The notes: generated by a model from the sequence alone, not told the origin. Shown: positions 20,181-29,882, counted from the stretch's first letter. The stretch is DNA of 64,000 nt from Pontibacter roseus DSM 17521 (GCF_000373265.1 NZ_KB890766.1:280594-344593), one strand, 5' to 3'. Numbers and translations are program-made.

Positions 20181-20362
20181 CTGTCATTCCGACGAAAGGA
20201 GGAATCTTTTACATTATAGACCACTGGTTCAGGCGCAGCGGGAACGGGCCGGTGGAAGATGCGAACCGGTTACAGAAAGTGCCTGCAGAAAAGCCGCATC
20301 TGCTCTGGCGCTGGATGTGCGGCCGGAAGGGCGTGAGATTCCTCCTTTCGTCGGAATGACAG
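20181..20362. repeat. MITE-like element, copy 1, with 27-bp terminal inverted repeats
   Basis: The 182-bp element is bounded by perfect 27-bp inverted repeats: 20181-20207 (starts CTGTCATTCCGACGAAAGG) and 20336-20362 (ends TCGTCGGAATGACAG). Its inner part, including CAGAAAAGCCGCATCTG at 20286-20302, recurs in inverted orientation in the copy at 58735-58933. It encodes no transposase. This is a non-autonomous, structured, mobile-looking repeat. Confidence 0.85.
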
Positions 20363-20538
20363 GTGAAGAAACAACCTCCTTCCCAAGAGGGGGAACAGTT
20401 ACATCGCCTGCGGCTTGAGCGCTCAAACCAATGCTATGAAGTGACAGGTAAGGGCATTAGAACGGCGGCAGCTATGAAACTATGACAGAATAGCGTATAG
20501 CAACATACACCAGCAGCATACCTAGCAAAGGAGCGAAA

Positions 20539-22020
20539 TTACCCCTTCAACCCCTCCAGCGTCTGCATCACTTGCTCCTGCCACAGCTGTTTCTCCAGAA
20601 TAACGGGAAGTGCGGTGCGCTCGAGGCAATCGAGGGCGGGGCAGCGCTCGCAGGTTTCATTCACGAGGCGGTGCAGGATGGCCGGGTCGTCCAGAAAACG
20701 GACCTTGCGTCGCAGGTTCTCATTGATTAGTAGGCCGATGCTGATGGTGCCGTTCTGGCTTTCGGAAGGCTGCGCCAGTGCCATTACCAGGTACTCGTTG
20801 GTAGAGTTGATGTAGGAGGAACGCTGTATACCTACCAGTGGCTGCTCCAGGTTACCCACTTGCTTGCGCCGCTCCATCTCCCCGAAAAGCGTGAGCGATA
20901 TCCAGCGGCGGCAGTAGTGTTCATTCAAAAAGGAGGCATGCGGATTGTGCAGTCCGGCTAGGTGCAGTTCCTTTGTCAGGGAATAATGGTCTAAGGCAGG
21001 GTCGTGGTGGAAGCGCAGGAAAAACAGCTGCTTGATGTTGAAGAAGCGGGGGAGCAGCGAGGTGATGCGGTGTAGGAAGGTTTCGGGAGAAGTGCGGTAA
21101 TTCTCCATAATCTGTAGCAGGTACTGCGGCTGCCAAGTGGGTAACTCAAAAAAGGTCTGCAAATCCTGCACCAGCCGGTCGCGGTTCAGTAGCAGCGCAC
21201 CCGCAAAATAAGAGGCCTTGAAGTTGTTCAGCACTTCCTCAAAAGAACCCACCCGCACCCAGGTGGAGGTATAGGGCCGCTCCTGCAACTGCAGCACCTG
21301 GAAACCAATCTCCCGCGCCACGGCAAAGGCACTCTGCTGCTCGGTCAACCCCGTGCTGAGGAGCAACCGGGGAGCAGCACCCGGAAGGAAGACCGATCGG
21401 AGTGGAGCCAGTTCCGGATGTTGGTTCAGTGTCTCTGTTTCAATTGTTATGTTAAATGTGTTTTGGAGTATAGCTGCCAATTGGCCATAGGAGGGTGTCT
21501 GTTCCGGACTTATCTGGTGTAGTTCCAGGAAACGCTCCACTTCCAGTTCCAGCTCCTCGAAGTAGTTGTCGTGCAGCTCCTGGTAGGAGCGGAGGGCAGA
21601 GAAGTAGAACTGCTCCACCCGTAGGTCAAACGCCCGAGAAATTTCCAGCAATGTATTGATGAAGGCGCTCAGCTTGGCCGGTGCCGTGGCAAAAAGGTCG
21701 AGCAGACGGCTGATGTCCAGACCAAAGTGCTCTAGCGGCAGCTCAGACAGAATGTTGGATCGCAGCAGCTCCCCTACGGGTTGCAGGCGCTTGCTCAGCT
21801 GCAGCGACACCAGGTAATCATAAGTTACCCCAAGCACATCGGCGATGACAGCGATTTTGCTGGGCTTCGGATGCTTTTTGCCTTTCTCTATCTCATTCAG
21901 GTATGAGACCGATATACCTGTCGCAACAGCCAAATCAGTTAGCGAGATATTTTTCTCGCTCCGCAGCTGCTTGATTTTCAGTCCGAGTATAAGCCGGATA
22001 ACGTCTTCCTGTAGCCTCAT
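20539..22020 (-). CDS. ScfR/RamB-type helix-turn-helix regulator of acetate/short-chain fatty acid metabolism
   Basis: About 493 residues from the ATG at 22020. An N-terminal XRE HTH (KIKQLRSEKNISLTDLAVATGISVSYLNEIEKGKKHP) is followed by an IrrE-like middle domain (FAVAREIGFQVL, FKASYFAGALLL) and a C-terminal ScfR-type region with a cysteine cluster CERCPALDCLERTA. This architecture is that of RamB in Corynebacterium, a regulator of isocitrate lyase and malate synthase. Its divergent position next to aceB-aceA, with a strong palindrome between, supports the same role here. An upstream TTG would add 19 residues with no similarity to the family and run toward the palindrome, so it was rejected. 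No HExxH motif is visible, so it is probably not a peptidase. Confidence 0.88.
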   Translation of the reverse strand: MRLQEDVIRLILGLKIKQLRSEKNISLTDLAVATGISVSYLNEIEKGKKHPKPSKIAVIADVLGVTYDYLVSLQLSKRLQPVGELLRSNILSELPLEHFGLDISRLLDLFATAPAKLSAFINTLLEISRAFDLRVEQFYFSALRSYQELHDNYFEELELEVERFLELHQISPEQTPSYGQLAAILQNTFNITIETETLNQHPELAPLRSVFLPGAAPRLLLSTGLTEQQSAFAVAREIGFQVLQLQERPYTSTWVRVGSFEEVLNNFKASYFAGALLLNRDRLVQDLQTFFELPTWQPQYLLQIMENYRTSPETFLHRITSLLPRFFNIKQLFFLRFHHDPALDHYSLTKELHLAGLHNPHASFLNEHYCRRWISLTLFGEMERRKQVGNLEQPLVGIQRSSYINSTNEYLVMALAQPSESQNGTISIGLLINENLRRKVRFLDDPAILHRLVNETCERCPALDCLERTALPVILEKQLWQEQVMQTLEGLKG

Positions 22021-22089
22021 GTACCACCTGTTGTTTGGAGATGTATCAAGAAACGTGCTTTTGCGATTATTTCCCAAAAAGAATAAAAA

Positions 22090-22119
22090 ATTATTTTAGC
22101 GAAAATTCGCCAAAATAAT
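22090..22119. promoter_or_regulatory. Candidate ScfR/RamB operator palindrome
   Basis: Two 14-bp arms, ATTATTTTAGCGAA (22090-22103) and TTCGCCAAAATAAT (22106-22119), separated by AA, match with a single mismatch. The site lies between the divergent regulator (start 22020) and aceB (start 22173), where a repressor or autoregulator would act. A further TTTTGCGATTATTT segment at about 22055-22068 could be a weaker half-site. Confidence 0.7.
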
Positions 22120-22172
22120 AATGTTCGCGTATATGCTTAAAAGTTATAGTATAACAATTTAAAATTATAGTT

Positions 22173-23771
22173 ATGTTAGCAGAGAGCACCACCACCGCCC
22201 GCTTAGTTGGAAAACCTGTGAAAGGTATGGAAGAGATTCTTTCACCTGAGGCAATCGATTTCCTGGAGATGCTGCATCACAAGTTCAACGCTACCCGCGA
22301 GGAGCTGCTGCAAGCGCGGACCGAGCGGCAGAAGCGGATTGACGACGGGGAACGGCCGCAGTTCCTGCCAGAGACAGCCTCAGTCAGAGCGGGTGATTGG
22401 AAAGTGGGGGCTATACCTGTGGACCTGCAGCTGCGCCGGGTAGAAATCACGGGTCCCGTGGACCGCAAGATGGTCATCAATGCCCTTAACTCTGGAGCAG
22501 ATGTGTTCATGGCCGACTTTGAGGATGCAAACGCCCCTACGTGGGAGAACGTGGTGGAAGGACAGCTAAACCTGCGGGACGCCGTGCGCCGCAACATAGA
22601 ATACCAGAACGGCAAGGTATACCGCCTGAAGGAGAAGGTGGCCGTGCTGAAAGTGCGTCCCAGAGGCTGGCACCTGCCAGAGAAACACCTGCTAATGGGT
22701 GACAAGGCCATCTCGGCATCACTTTTTGACTTTGGGCTATACTTCTTCCACAATGCCAAGGAACTGCTGGCTCGTGGCACAGGTCCCTACTTTTACCTGC
22801 CCAAGCTGGAAAGCCACCTCGAGGCCAGGCTCTGGAACGAAGTGTTTGTAGCGGCGCAGGAGGCATTAGGCATACCCGTTGGCACTATCAAAGTGACCGT
22901 GCTGATTGAGACCATACTGGCCGCCTTCGAGATGGAGGAGATATTGTACGAACTGCGGGAGCACATCGTGGGGCTGAACGCAGGCCGGTGGGACTACATC
23001 TTCAGCGCTATCAAGAAGTTCCGGAAGCAGCCTGACATCGTGTTCCCGGACCGGACGGCAGTCACCATGCAGGTGCCTTTCATGAAAGCCTATACTGACC
23101 TGCTCGTGAAAACCTGTCACAAACGCGGTGCCCATGCCATGGGAGGTATGGCAGCATTCATCCCGAACCGGCACGACCCAGCGGTGAACAAGGCAGCCTT
23201 CGAGAAAGTAAAAGCGGACAAAGACTTCGAAGCCAAAAACGGCTTTGACGGTACCTGGGTAGCGCACCCTGATTTGGTGAGCGTGGCACGCGAGTCATTC
23301 GACAAGGTGCTGGGAGACAGGCCGCACCAGAAAGATGTGCTGCGTCAGGAGGTGGATGTACAAGCAAAGGATTTACTCAATTTTACTATGGCCGGCAGCC
23401 ACATCACCGAAGCCGGGCTGCGACTCAACATCAACGTGGGCATCCTCTACATTGGCAACTGGCTGTGCGGCACGGGTGCCGCCGCCATCCATAACCTCAT
23501 GGAAGACGCCGCTACCGCCGAAATATCGCGTGCTCAGGTATGGCAGTGGCTCCACCACTCCAATACCCGCACCACCGACGGGGAATTGATTTCGGAAGAG
23601 CGGGTGCTGCGGCTGATTCAGGAGGAGACCGAGATCATCAAGGAGGAGGTTGGACTGGCGAAGTTCAAGAACTGCCACTTCGAGCGCGCCTCCCATCTTT
23701 TCTCAGAGCTGGTGCTTTCCACCTGCTTTGTGGAGTTCCTGACATTACCGGCTTACAAATACATAGACTAA
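22173..23771 (+). CDS. aceB: Malate synthase A
   Basis: Condenses glyoxylate with acetyl-CoA to malate in the glyoxylate shunt. The 532-residue length is normal for isoform A. Visible signatures include the family motif [23 protein letters not shown] region (residues 111-133), [33 protein letters not shown] with catalytic-region carboxylates, and [12 protein letters not shown]. The gene is first in an aceB-aceA operon (13-bp gap) and diverges from the ScfR-like regulator with a palindrome in the promoter region. Regulation by that protein in response to acetate or acyl-CoA level is inferred. Confidence 0.97.
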   Translation: MLAESTTTARLVGKPVKGMEEILSPEAIDFLEMLHHKFNATREELLQARTERQKRIDDGERPQFLPETASVRAGDWKVGAIPVDLQLRRVEITGPVDRKMVINALNSGADVFMADFEDANAPTWENVVEGQLNLRDAVRRNIEYQNGKVYRLKEKVAVLKVRPRGWHLPEKHLLMGDKAISASLFDFGLYFFHNAKELLARGTGPYFYLPKLESHLEARLWNEVFVAAQEALGIPVGTIKVTVLIETILAAFEMEEILYELREHIVGLNAGRWDYIFSAIKKFRKQPDIVFPDRTAVTMQVPFMKAYTDLLVKTCHKRGAHAMGGMAAFIPNRHDPAVNKAAFEKVKADKDFEAKNGFDGTWVAHPDLVSVARESFDKVLGDRPHQKDVLRQEVDVQAKDLLNFTMAGSHITEAGLRLNINVGILYIGNWLCGTGAAAIHNLMEDAATAEISRAQVWQWLHHSNTRTTDGELISEERVLRLIQEETEIIKEEVGLAKFKNCHFERASHLFSELVLSTCFVEFLTLPAYKYID

Positions 23772-23784
23772 AACCCCATACGCC

Positions 23785-25065
23785 ATGAACAAGACAGAAC
23801 GAATCCAGGCTATCCAGAATGATTGGTTAGTGAACCCACGCTGGGAAGGCATCAAAAGACCATACACTGCCGATGAGGTGGTGAAGCTCCAGGGCTCGGT
23901 CAAGATTGAGTATACCTTGGCCCGAAATGGTGCCGAGAAACTCTGGAGACTGTTGCACACCGAAGAATACGTGGCGGGTTTGGGTGCCATGACCGGCAAC
24001 CAGGCGGTGCAGGAGGTGCAGGCGGGCCTCAACGCCATCTACCTGAGCGGCTGGCAGGTGGCTGCCGACGCCAACCTGGCTGGACACATGTACCCCGACC
24101 AGAGCCTATACCCTGCCGACAGCGTACCGAACGTCATCAAGAAGATAAACAACGCGCTGCTGCGGGCCGATCAGATTCAGAGTGTGTCCGGCGAGGGCGA
24201 GGTGGATTGGCTGGTACCGATTGTGGCAGATGCGGAAGCCGGCTTCGGAGGAAACCTCAACGCCTTTGAACTGATGAAAATGATGATTGAGGCAGGCGCC
24301 GCCGGCGTGCACTACGAGGACCAGCTGTCCAGCGCCAAGAAATGTGGTCACCTGGGCGGCAAGGTGCTGGTGCCAACGCAGGACGCCATCAACAAACTGG
24401 TGGCCGCCCGGCTGGCCGCAGACGTGATGGGCGTTCCAACGTTGCTGGTGGCCCGTACCGATGCCGACGCAGCCAACCTCATCACCAGCGACATCGACCC
24501 ACGCGACCACGCTTTCATTCTAGACCAACCCCGCACCAGCGAGGGCTTCTTCCATGTTCGCTGCGGTCTGGAGCAAGGTGTAGCACGGGGCCTGGCCTAC
24601 GCTCCTTACGCGGACCTCATCTGGATGGAGACCTCCAAGCCTGATTTGGAGCAGGCGCGTCAGTTTGCGGCGGCCATACATGCGGAGTTCCCAGGCAAGC
24701 TACTGGCCTATAACTGCTCGCCTTCCTTTAATTGGGCAGCCAAACTGAGCGTGGAGGAGATGGAGACATTCCGGGAGGAACTGGCCAAGATGGGCTACAA
24801 GTTCCAGTTCATCACACTGGCCGGTTTCCACGCACTCAACACGAGTATGTTTGAATTGGCGAAGGCTTATAAGGCACGCGGTATGGCTGGCTATTCTGAG
24901 TTGCAGGAGCGGGAATTCGGTTTGGTGAAGGATGGCTTTAAAGCTGTGAAGCACCAGTCATTTGTAGGCACTGCTTACTTTGATGCCGTGCAGCATACCG
25001 TGACTGCCGGCACAGCCTCCACCGCCGCACTGGTGGGTTCCACAGAAGAGGAGCAGTTCCACTAA
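23785..25065 (+). CDS. aceA: Isocitrate lyase
   Basis: Cleaves isocitrate to succinate and glyoxylate. 426 residues, the bacterial length. The signature [13 protein letters not shown] includes the catalytic Cys187; [20 protein letters not shown] and GVHYEDQL supply metal and substrate contacts, and YNCSPSFNW is the second active-site segment. It follows aceB by 13 bp and is closed by a strong terminator, so the operon is just these two genes. Confidence 0.97.
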   Translation: MNKTERIQAIQNDWLVNPRWEGIKRPYTADEVVKLQGSVKIEYTLARNGAEKLWRLLHTEEYVAGLGAMTGNQAVQEVQAGLNAIYLSGWQVAADANLAGHMYPDQSLYPADSVPNVIKKINNALLRADQIQSVSGEGEVDWLVPIVADAEAGFGGNLNAFELMKMMIEAGAAGVHYEDQLSSAKKCGHLGGKVLVPTQDAINKLVAARLAADVMGVPTLLVARTDADAANLITSDIDPRDHAFILDQPRTSEGFFHVRCGLEQGVARGLAYAPYADLIWMETSKPDLEQARQFAAAIHAEFPGKLLAYNCSPSFNWAAKLSVEEMETFREELAKMGYKFQFITLAGFHALNTSMFELAKAYKARGMAGYSELQEREFGLVKDGFKAVKHQSFVGTAYFDAVQHTVTAGTASTAALVGSTEEEQFH

Positions 25066-25080
25066 GAAGCAACACTGTTT

Positions 25081-25136
25081 ACAGCAGAAAGAGCCGCGCC
25101 CGCAGGTATAGTTCCTGCGGACGTGGCTCTTTCTGT
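25081..25136 (+). terminator. Rho-independent terminator after aceA
   Basis: Long hairpin: ACAG-AAAGAGCC-GC-CCGCAGG on the left pairs with CCTGCGG-GGCTCTTT-CTGT on the right, beginning 16 bp after the aceA stop. The loop holds an AGGTATAG octamer. Confidence 0.8.
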
Positions 25137-25333
25137 GAGTAAAATCTTTTGCTCAATCTAATAATCAGCCTGTCTCATCTGCGCTGTTTCCTCTGGGCGT
25201 TTATGCCTGAGTGGGAGGTGCTAAGCAAAACGGGAATGAACAAGGTATAGCATCAATTAAGTCCTGCCGCAGGTATAGCGGGCAGGTATACCAGTAGAAG
25301 ATTAGGGTCAAATTACCTTAGAGGTATAGCGGA

Positions 25334-25729
25334 TTAATGGACTACGCGCAGTACCGGCTCGTTAAGCGTCACGCGGGTATCCGGGTCTACGGTGAAGTAA
25401 CCTACCTGGCTCGGACCATAGCCCAGATTCAGTTCCACAAACTTGTTTTTTTCGGGAAGCATCGCGATGACCTCATCCTGTAGTTTTCTATACTGCTCCA
25501 ACAACTCCACCATCTTCTGCTCTTTGTCGTTGAGTGAGCTGTCGCGTTGCCCATCTTCTATGCTTTGCTCCAGGCTGTGCTGCTCCGGATTGAAATCAGG
25601 CTTAATGCTCTGCAGCGAAAGCAGCTCCACCTCCAACAGCCGTATATCGCGCTCAATGTGCAAATATTCCTTTACTTTCTCCTCCAGCGGAATCAACGAT
25701 TCATCCAGATATTCTATCAGGTTTTCCAT
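25334..25729 (-). CDS. Hypothetical coiled-coil protein
   Basis: 131 residues, rich in Glu and Leu, with helical heptad-like segments at residues 10-45 (EEKVKEYLHIERDIRLLEVEL) and 70-95 (KEQKMVELLEQYRKLQDEVI). The C-terminal 35 residues look folded (VELNLGYGPSQVGYFTVDPD). I recognise no family. It is soluble with no signal peptide. It stands alone between the aceA terminator and the aldehyde dehydrogenase gene; both the composition and the length of open frame support a real gene. Confidence 0.65.
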   Translation of the reverse strand: MENLIEYLDESLIPLEEKVKEYLHIERDIRLLEVELLSLQSIKPDFNPEQHSLEQSIEDGQRDSSLNDKEQKMVELLEQYRKLQDEVIAMLPEKNKFVELNLGYGPSQVGYFTVDPDTRVTLNEPVLRVVH

Positions 25730-25836
25730 CTTTTAGTCTTGTAGTGTCCTGCCCTCATATACGGAGCCAGGGCCCATTTATATGCACTGGATTAGCGCTA
25801 AGTAGACCAGCAGTAAACCTGTAAGGGTAAAGAGGC

Positions 25837-27267
25837 CTATAACCACCTGAAAAACTTTCGGATAAACTCCAGCTTGTTGCCGTAAGGCGGGTAGCGCAAG
25901 GGTATGTCAACCCAGGTGCCGCGACGCACCACGCTCTTCTGGTTGGAGAACAGGTCAAAGCTGGACTGCCCATGGTAGCTGCCTACGCCGCTCTCGCCCA
26001 CACCACCGAAGGGCAAGTTGGGGTTGATAAGATGCGAGATGGTGTCGTTGATGCAACCGCCTCCGAAGTGTGCCTGCTCCAGCACCTGGTCCTGCTGCGC
26101 CCGGCTGCCCGAAAAGAAGTATAGTGCCAATGGCCTTGGACCAGCGTTCACCTGCTCAATCGCCTCGTCGAGCGTATCGTAGGTGAGCACAGGCAGTATA
26201 GGTCCGAATATCTCTTCCTGCATGACGGGGTGGGTCCAGGTTACCTGATCCAGCACGGTGGGGGAGATGAAGCGGGTGTCGGCGTTGACCTGTCCGCCTA
26301 TTCGCACCAGCCCATCCTGCAGGTAGGAGCGCAGGCGGTTGAAATGCCGCTCATTGACGATGCGGGCAAAGTCGGGGCTGTTTTCAGGCACCTCCCCATA
26401 GAACTGCTGTATGGCGATTCGCAGCTGCTCCAGCAACTCATCTTTCACCTGCTCCTGCACCAGCAGGTAGTCGGGTGCTACGCAGGTCTGGCCGGCGTTC
26501 ATGAACTTGCCCCAGGCGATGCGTCGGGCGGTCAGGCCCAAGTCTGCGTCCTCGGCCACGATGGCGGGGCTCTTGCCGCCCAGTTCCAGCGTGACAGGAG
26601 TGAGGTGCTCCGCAGCGGCCTTCATCACGATACGACCCACTTGGGTGCTGCCGGTAAAGAAGATGTAGTCAAAGCGTTGCGCCAGCAGGTGTTGCGTGGC
26701 AGGTACCCCACCCTGCACCGCCGCCACATACTCCGGCTCAAACGTGGTGTTGATTAATTTGGTGATTACTGCCGAAGTGGCCGGCGTAAGCTCAGAAGGT
26801 TTCACAATGGCGCAGTTGCCAGCGGCCAGGGCACCAATGAGCGGGTTCAGCACCAGTTGCAGCGGATAGTTCCAGGGACCGATGATGAGCGCGATACCAA
26901 ACGGCTGAGAATAGATGTAGCTGCTGGCCGGGAAGTTGAGCAACGACTCCCGCACCCGCCGTGGCCGTGCCCACTTGTGCAGGTTCTTCAGTACCAGGCG
27001 CAACTCCTGTTCCACAAAGCCAATCTCGGTGGTATAGGTCTCAAAGGCCGGTTTGCGAAAGTCGGTGTGCATGGCTTCCAGCAACTCCTGCTCATGGCTT
27101 TTGATGGCATTCAATAAAAGACGCAGCTGCTCTTCCCTGTAGCTGACTTCCAGCGTCCTGCCGCTGGCAAAATACGTGCGTTGCCGCTGGAGCAGGTGCT
27201 CAATCTCTTCAGGCCGCGTCTCCGGAACAGCAGGAGCCTGTGGCTGCAAGGGTTTTGGTGTGTTCAT
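25837..27267 (-). CDS. Aldehyde dehydrogenase (class 3-like)
   Basis: 476 residues from the ATG at 27265-27267. NAD(P)-dependent oxidation of an aldehyde to the acid. Catalytic residues are present: LELGGKSPAIV with Glu228 and NAGQTCVAPDYLL with Cys262, plus the cofactor motifs PWNYPLQL and GNCAIVKPSELTPAT. The compact N-terminus and C-terminal region resemble ALDH3-type enzymes acting on fatty or aromatic aldehydes. The start overlaps the stop of the upstream SDR gene in an ATGA arrangement (27264-27267), so the two are translationally coupled and may oxidise the same substrate in sequence. An earlier GTG lies deep in the SDR gene and was not used. Confidence 0.94.
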   Translation of the reverse strand: MNTPKPLQPQAPAVPETRPEEIEHLLQRQRTYFASGRTLEVSYREEQLRLLLNAIKSHEQELLEAMHTDFRKPAFETYTTEIGFVEQELRLVLKNLHKWARPRRVRESLLNFPASSYIYSQPFGIALIIGPWNYPLQLVLNPLIGALAAGNCAIVKPSELTPATSAVITKLINTTFEPEYVAAVQGGVPATQHLLAQRFDYIFFTGSTQVGRIVMKAAAEHLTPVTLELGGKSPAIVAEDADLGLTARRIAWGKFMNAGQTCVAPDYLLVQEQVKDELLEQLRIAIQQFYGEVPENSPDFARIVNERHFNRLRSYLQDGLVRIGGQVNADTRFISPTVLDQVTWTHPVMQEEIFGPILPVLTYDTLDEAIEQVNAGPRPLALYFFSGSRAQQDQVLEQAHFGGGCINDTISHLINPNLPFGGVGESGVGSYHGQSSFDLFSNQKSVVRRGTWVDIPLRYPPYGNKLEFIRKFFRWL

Positions 27268-28121
27268 AGCTTCTCGGGAAGATTTGTTCCTGTTCGTGAA
27301 TGTTCTGGTGCTGTGCGTCCGGTAAAGCCGCTCATGGAGGTATAGACGCCAAACCACTTGCCTGCGATGGTGTCAAACATACGCGTGGGCAGCAGGCCCC
27401 GGAGCAGGGGGAGGAGGTTGACGATGAACGGCTTACGGAGGAGTATCTGGTTCTGCTCCACTGCCCGCAGGATGGCATCGGCAATGGTGTGGGGTTGCAG
27501 GATGGGCGTAAGGAACGGAGCCTTCACACCGGCGAACATACCTGTATCGATGTAGCTAGGGGTGACCGTGGTGACGTGCAGCCCAGGGGCTATTTGCTCC
27601 AGCTCCAACCGCAGACTTTCGGACCAGCCCAGCACGGCCCATTTGCTGCCGGCGTATACGCTCATGCGCGGGTTGGGGAGCATGCCGGCCGCCGAGCCGA
27701 TGTTGACGAAGTGCCCTTGCCTGCGTTCCAGCATGGCCGGTAGAAAGGCATGTGTCACAGCCATCATACCTAGTACGTTCACCTGCAGGGTGCGCTCAAT
27801 CTCCTGCATGGTATGCTCCACAAACGGCTTACCCACCACGATACCCGCATTGTTGATGACGATGTTAGGGGCTCCGAATTCCTGCAGCACCTGTTGCGCT
27901 GCTTGCTGTACCTGTGCTGTGTCGGCTATGTTGACCAGGTAGGGGTGCACCTGATGCTCCGCTGCCGAAAGCTCCTCCGTGACCGCCTGTAAACTGACCG
28001 GGTCAACATCCCAGATAAGAAGGTGTGTAGCGCCCTGTTGCAGGCACTTCTGCCCCATGAGTTTGCCTATGCCGGATGCGCCTCCCGTTATCAACACGAC
28101 ACTCTCTTTTATCCTGGTCAT
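27264..28121 (-). CDS. Short-chain dehydrogenase/reductase
   Basis: 285 residues with the classical SDR hallmarks: TGGASGIGKLMG for NAD(P) binding, NNAGIV, and the catalytic YAGSK after GSAAGMLPNPRMS. SDR enzymes of this type oxidise or reduce alcohols and ketones, often long-chain ones. It is coupled to the class 3-like aldehyde dehydrogenase, suggesting alcohol to aldehyde to acid conversion, which is inference. It diverges from the HMG-CoA lyase gene. Confidence 0.92.
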   Translation of the reverse strand: MTRIKESVVLITGGASGIGKLMGQKCLQQGATHLLIWDVDPVSLQAVTEELSAAEHQVHPYLVNIADTAQVQQAAQQVLQEFGAPNIVINNAGIVVGKPFVEHTMQEIERTLQVNVLGMMAVTHAFLPAMLERRQGHFVNIGSAAGMLPNPRMSVYAGSKWAVLGWSESLRLELEQIAPGLHVTTVTPSYIDTGMFAGVKAPFLTPILQPHTIADAILRAVEQNQILLRKPFIVNLLPLLRGLLPTRMFDTIAGKWFGVYTSMSGFTGRTAPEHSRTGTNLPEKL

Positions 28122-28234
28122 AAGAGGCTCATTTTACGTTTTACACGTTATCGCACCCTTAATATATAAGTTTGGTTTCAGATAATAAAATCTTCAGCCA
28201 GCCATGTGACAAAGCCGGGTAGCGTAGTAATTTG

Positions 28235-28242
28235 TATATTTG
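28235..28242 (+). promoter_or_regulatory. Possible Bacteroidota -7 promoter element
   Basis: TATATTTG matches the Bacteroidota housekeeping -7 consensus TAnnTTTG and lies 25 bp before the HMG-CoA lyase start. No good -33 TTTG/TTG partner was found, so the call is weak. Confidence 0.35.
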
Positions 28243-28266
28243 GCGATAGCTGTTATACCTATACCT

Positions 28267-29112
28267 ATGAAGATTATCGAATGCCCGCGCGATGCCATGC
28301 AGGGACTGAAGCAGTTCATACCCACCGAAACGAAGATTGAGTACATCAACCTGTTGCTGCAGGTGGGCTTTGACACCATCGACTTTGGCAGCTTTGTGTC
28401 GCCCAAGGCCATACCGCAGATGAGCGACACGGCCGAGGTGCTGGCGAACCTGGAACTGGAAAAAACTTCTTCCAAACTGCTGGCTATCATCGCCAACGTG
28501 CGGGGCGCGGAAGAGGCGGCCTCTCATAAACAAATCGATTACCTAGGTTTCCCTTTGTCCATGTCGGAGACGTTTCAGCAGCGCAACACCAACAAAAGCA
28601 TCGCGGAGGCCATGACCCAGCTGGCACACATCCAGGACATCTGCGGCCGGCACGACAAAACCTTGGTGACCTACATCTCCATGGGTTTCGGCAATCCCTA
28701 TAATGACCCGTGGGATGCCGAAACCGTGATTCGCTTCGTGGAAGACCTGGACAAACTGGACCTGAAAATCATCTCTTTGTCCGATACCATTGGCGTGTCC
28801 AACCCCGAGAACATCACCTACCTTTTCAGCGAGCTCATACCTGCTTTCCAGCACATCGAGTTTGGGGCCCACCTGCACACCACCCCCACCACCTGGCAGG
28901 AGAAATTAGAGGCTGCCTATAAAGCCGGCTGCCGTCGCTTCGATGGGGCCCTGCGCGGGTATGGCGGTTGCCCTATGGCCAAGGACGAGCTGGTAGGCAA
29001 CATGGCCACCGAAAATTTGGTCGCCTACTTCGAAAATAATGGCTTAAATTTGGGCCTCAACAAGCAGGCCTTTGCCGCTGCCCTGGCAGCCTCAGGCGCT
29101 GTTTTCTCCTGA
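28267..29112 (+). CDS. Hydroxymethylglutaryl-CoA lyase
   Basis: 281 residues from ATG 28267 (MKIIECPRDAMQGLKQFIP). It belongs to the HMGL-like TIM-barrel family, which cleaves HMG-CoA to acetyl-CoA and acetoacetate at the end of leucine breakdown. Metal-binding and catalytic regions are visible: IECPRDAMQG at the N-terminus, EFGAHLHTTPTTW for the HxH metal ligands, and the signature GALRGYGGCPMAKDEL carrying the active-site Cys. An upstream TTG at 28240 would add a low-quality N-terminus made of octamer sequence. The LutA-like gene starts 2 bp after the stop, so the pair is an operon. Confidence 0.9.
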   Translation: MKIIECPRDAMQGLKQFIPTETKIEYINLLLQVGFDTIDFGSFVSPKAIPQMSDTAEVLANLELEKTSSKLLAIIANVRGAEEAASHKQIDYLGFPLSMSETFQQRNTNKSIAEAMTQLAHIQDICGRHDKTLVTYISMGFGNPYNDPWDAETVIRFVEDLDKLDLKIISLSDTIGVSNPENITYLFSELIPAFQHIEFGAHLHTTPTTWQEKLEAAYKAGCRRFDGALRGYGGCPMAKDELVGNMATENLVAYFENNGLNLGLNKQAFAAALAASGAVFS

Positions 29113-29114
29113 TT

Positions 29115-29855
29115 ATGGCAAGAAGAACAATCGTAGATATTTTTATTCCCTGCTTCGTGGACCAGCTGCACCCCGAGACGGGCATGAGCATGGTGAAGGT
29201 GCTGGAGCGGCTCGGCTGCGAGGTGAACTACAACCCCAACCAGACCTGCTGCGGACAGCCCGCGTTCAACGCCGGTTTCTATGACGAGGCCCGCGAAGTA
29301 GCTAACAAGTTCCTGGACGATTTCTCCAACGACACCTCTCACTACATCGTGGCGCCATCGGCCTCCTGTGTGGGCATGGTACGGAACGCCTACCAGGACA
29401 TCTTTGTGAAATCATCGAAGCTGGTGAAGTACCGCGCCATGCAGAAGAAGGTATACGAACTGACCGAATTCCTGACGGACGTGCTGAAGGTGACGGAGGT
29501 GCCGGGAGCCTCGCTGCCTGGCAAGGCCACTTACCACGACTCCTGCAGCGCCCTGCGCGAGTGCCACATCAAAGAAGGTCCGCGCGCCTTGTTGCAAGGG
29601 GTAGAAGGCCTGGAGCTGATTGAGATGGAAGACACCGAGACCTGCTGCGGCTTTGGCGGCACCTTCGCCGTGAAGTTCGAGTCTATCTCAGTTGCGATGG
29701 CGGAGCAGAAAGTGGAGAATGCTCTGGCTACCGGCGCCGACTACATCATCTCGACTGACAGCAGCTGCCTCATGCACCTCAACGGCTACATCCAGAAGCA
29801 GAAGAAGCCGATAAGAACCATGCACATTGCCGATGTACTGGCCAGTGGCTGGTAA
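29115..29855 (+). CDS. LutA/YkgE-type (Fe-S)-binding protein (CCG domains)
   Basis: 246 residues with two cysteine-rich CCG domains: NQTCCGQPAFNAGF near residue 40 and TETCCGFGGTFAVKF near residue 177, plus DSCSALRECH. LutA is one of three subunits of the lactate-oxidising LutABC complex. No lutB or lutC gene lies near it here, so it either works with distant partners or is a stand-alone paralogue. It is tightly coupled to HMG-CoA lyase (2-bp gap). Confidence 0.9.
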   Translation: MARRTIVDIFIPCFVDQLHPETGMSMVKVLERLGCEVNYNPNQTCCGQPAFNAGFYDEAREVANKFLDDFSNDTSHYIVAPSASCVGMVRNAYQDIFVKSSKLVKYRAMQKKVYELTEFLTDVLKVTEVPGASLPGKATYHDSCSALRECHIKEGPRALLQGVEGLELIEMEDTETCCGFGGTFAVKFESISVAMAEQKVENALATGADYIISTDSSCLMHLNGYIQKQKKPIRTMHIADVLASGW

Positions 29856-29882
29856 GGTATAGCTATCTAGGTATAGCACAAA

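Larger units (their letters stand above)
19836..20538. other. Intergenic repeat-bearing region before the ScfR-like regulator
   Basis: About 700 bp with no convincing gene. It holds repeat B copy 2 (20054-20120) and the MITE-like element copy 1 (20181-20362), with several AGGTATAG/CTATACCT octamers nearby. Open frames that run through it are made of repeat sequence and show no protein-like composition. Confidence 0.6.

Noticed and set aside
19945-20418. A 157-residue frame over the repeats at 20 kb
   Set aside because: It reads through repeat B and the MITE-like element. Composition is repeat-derived.
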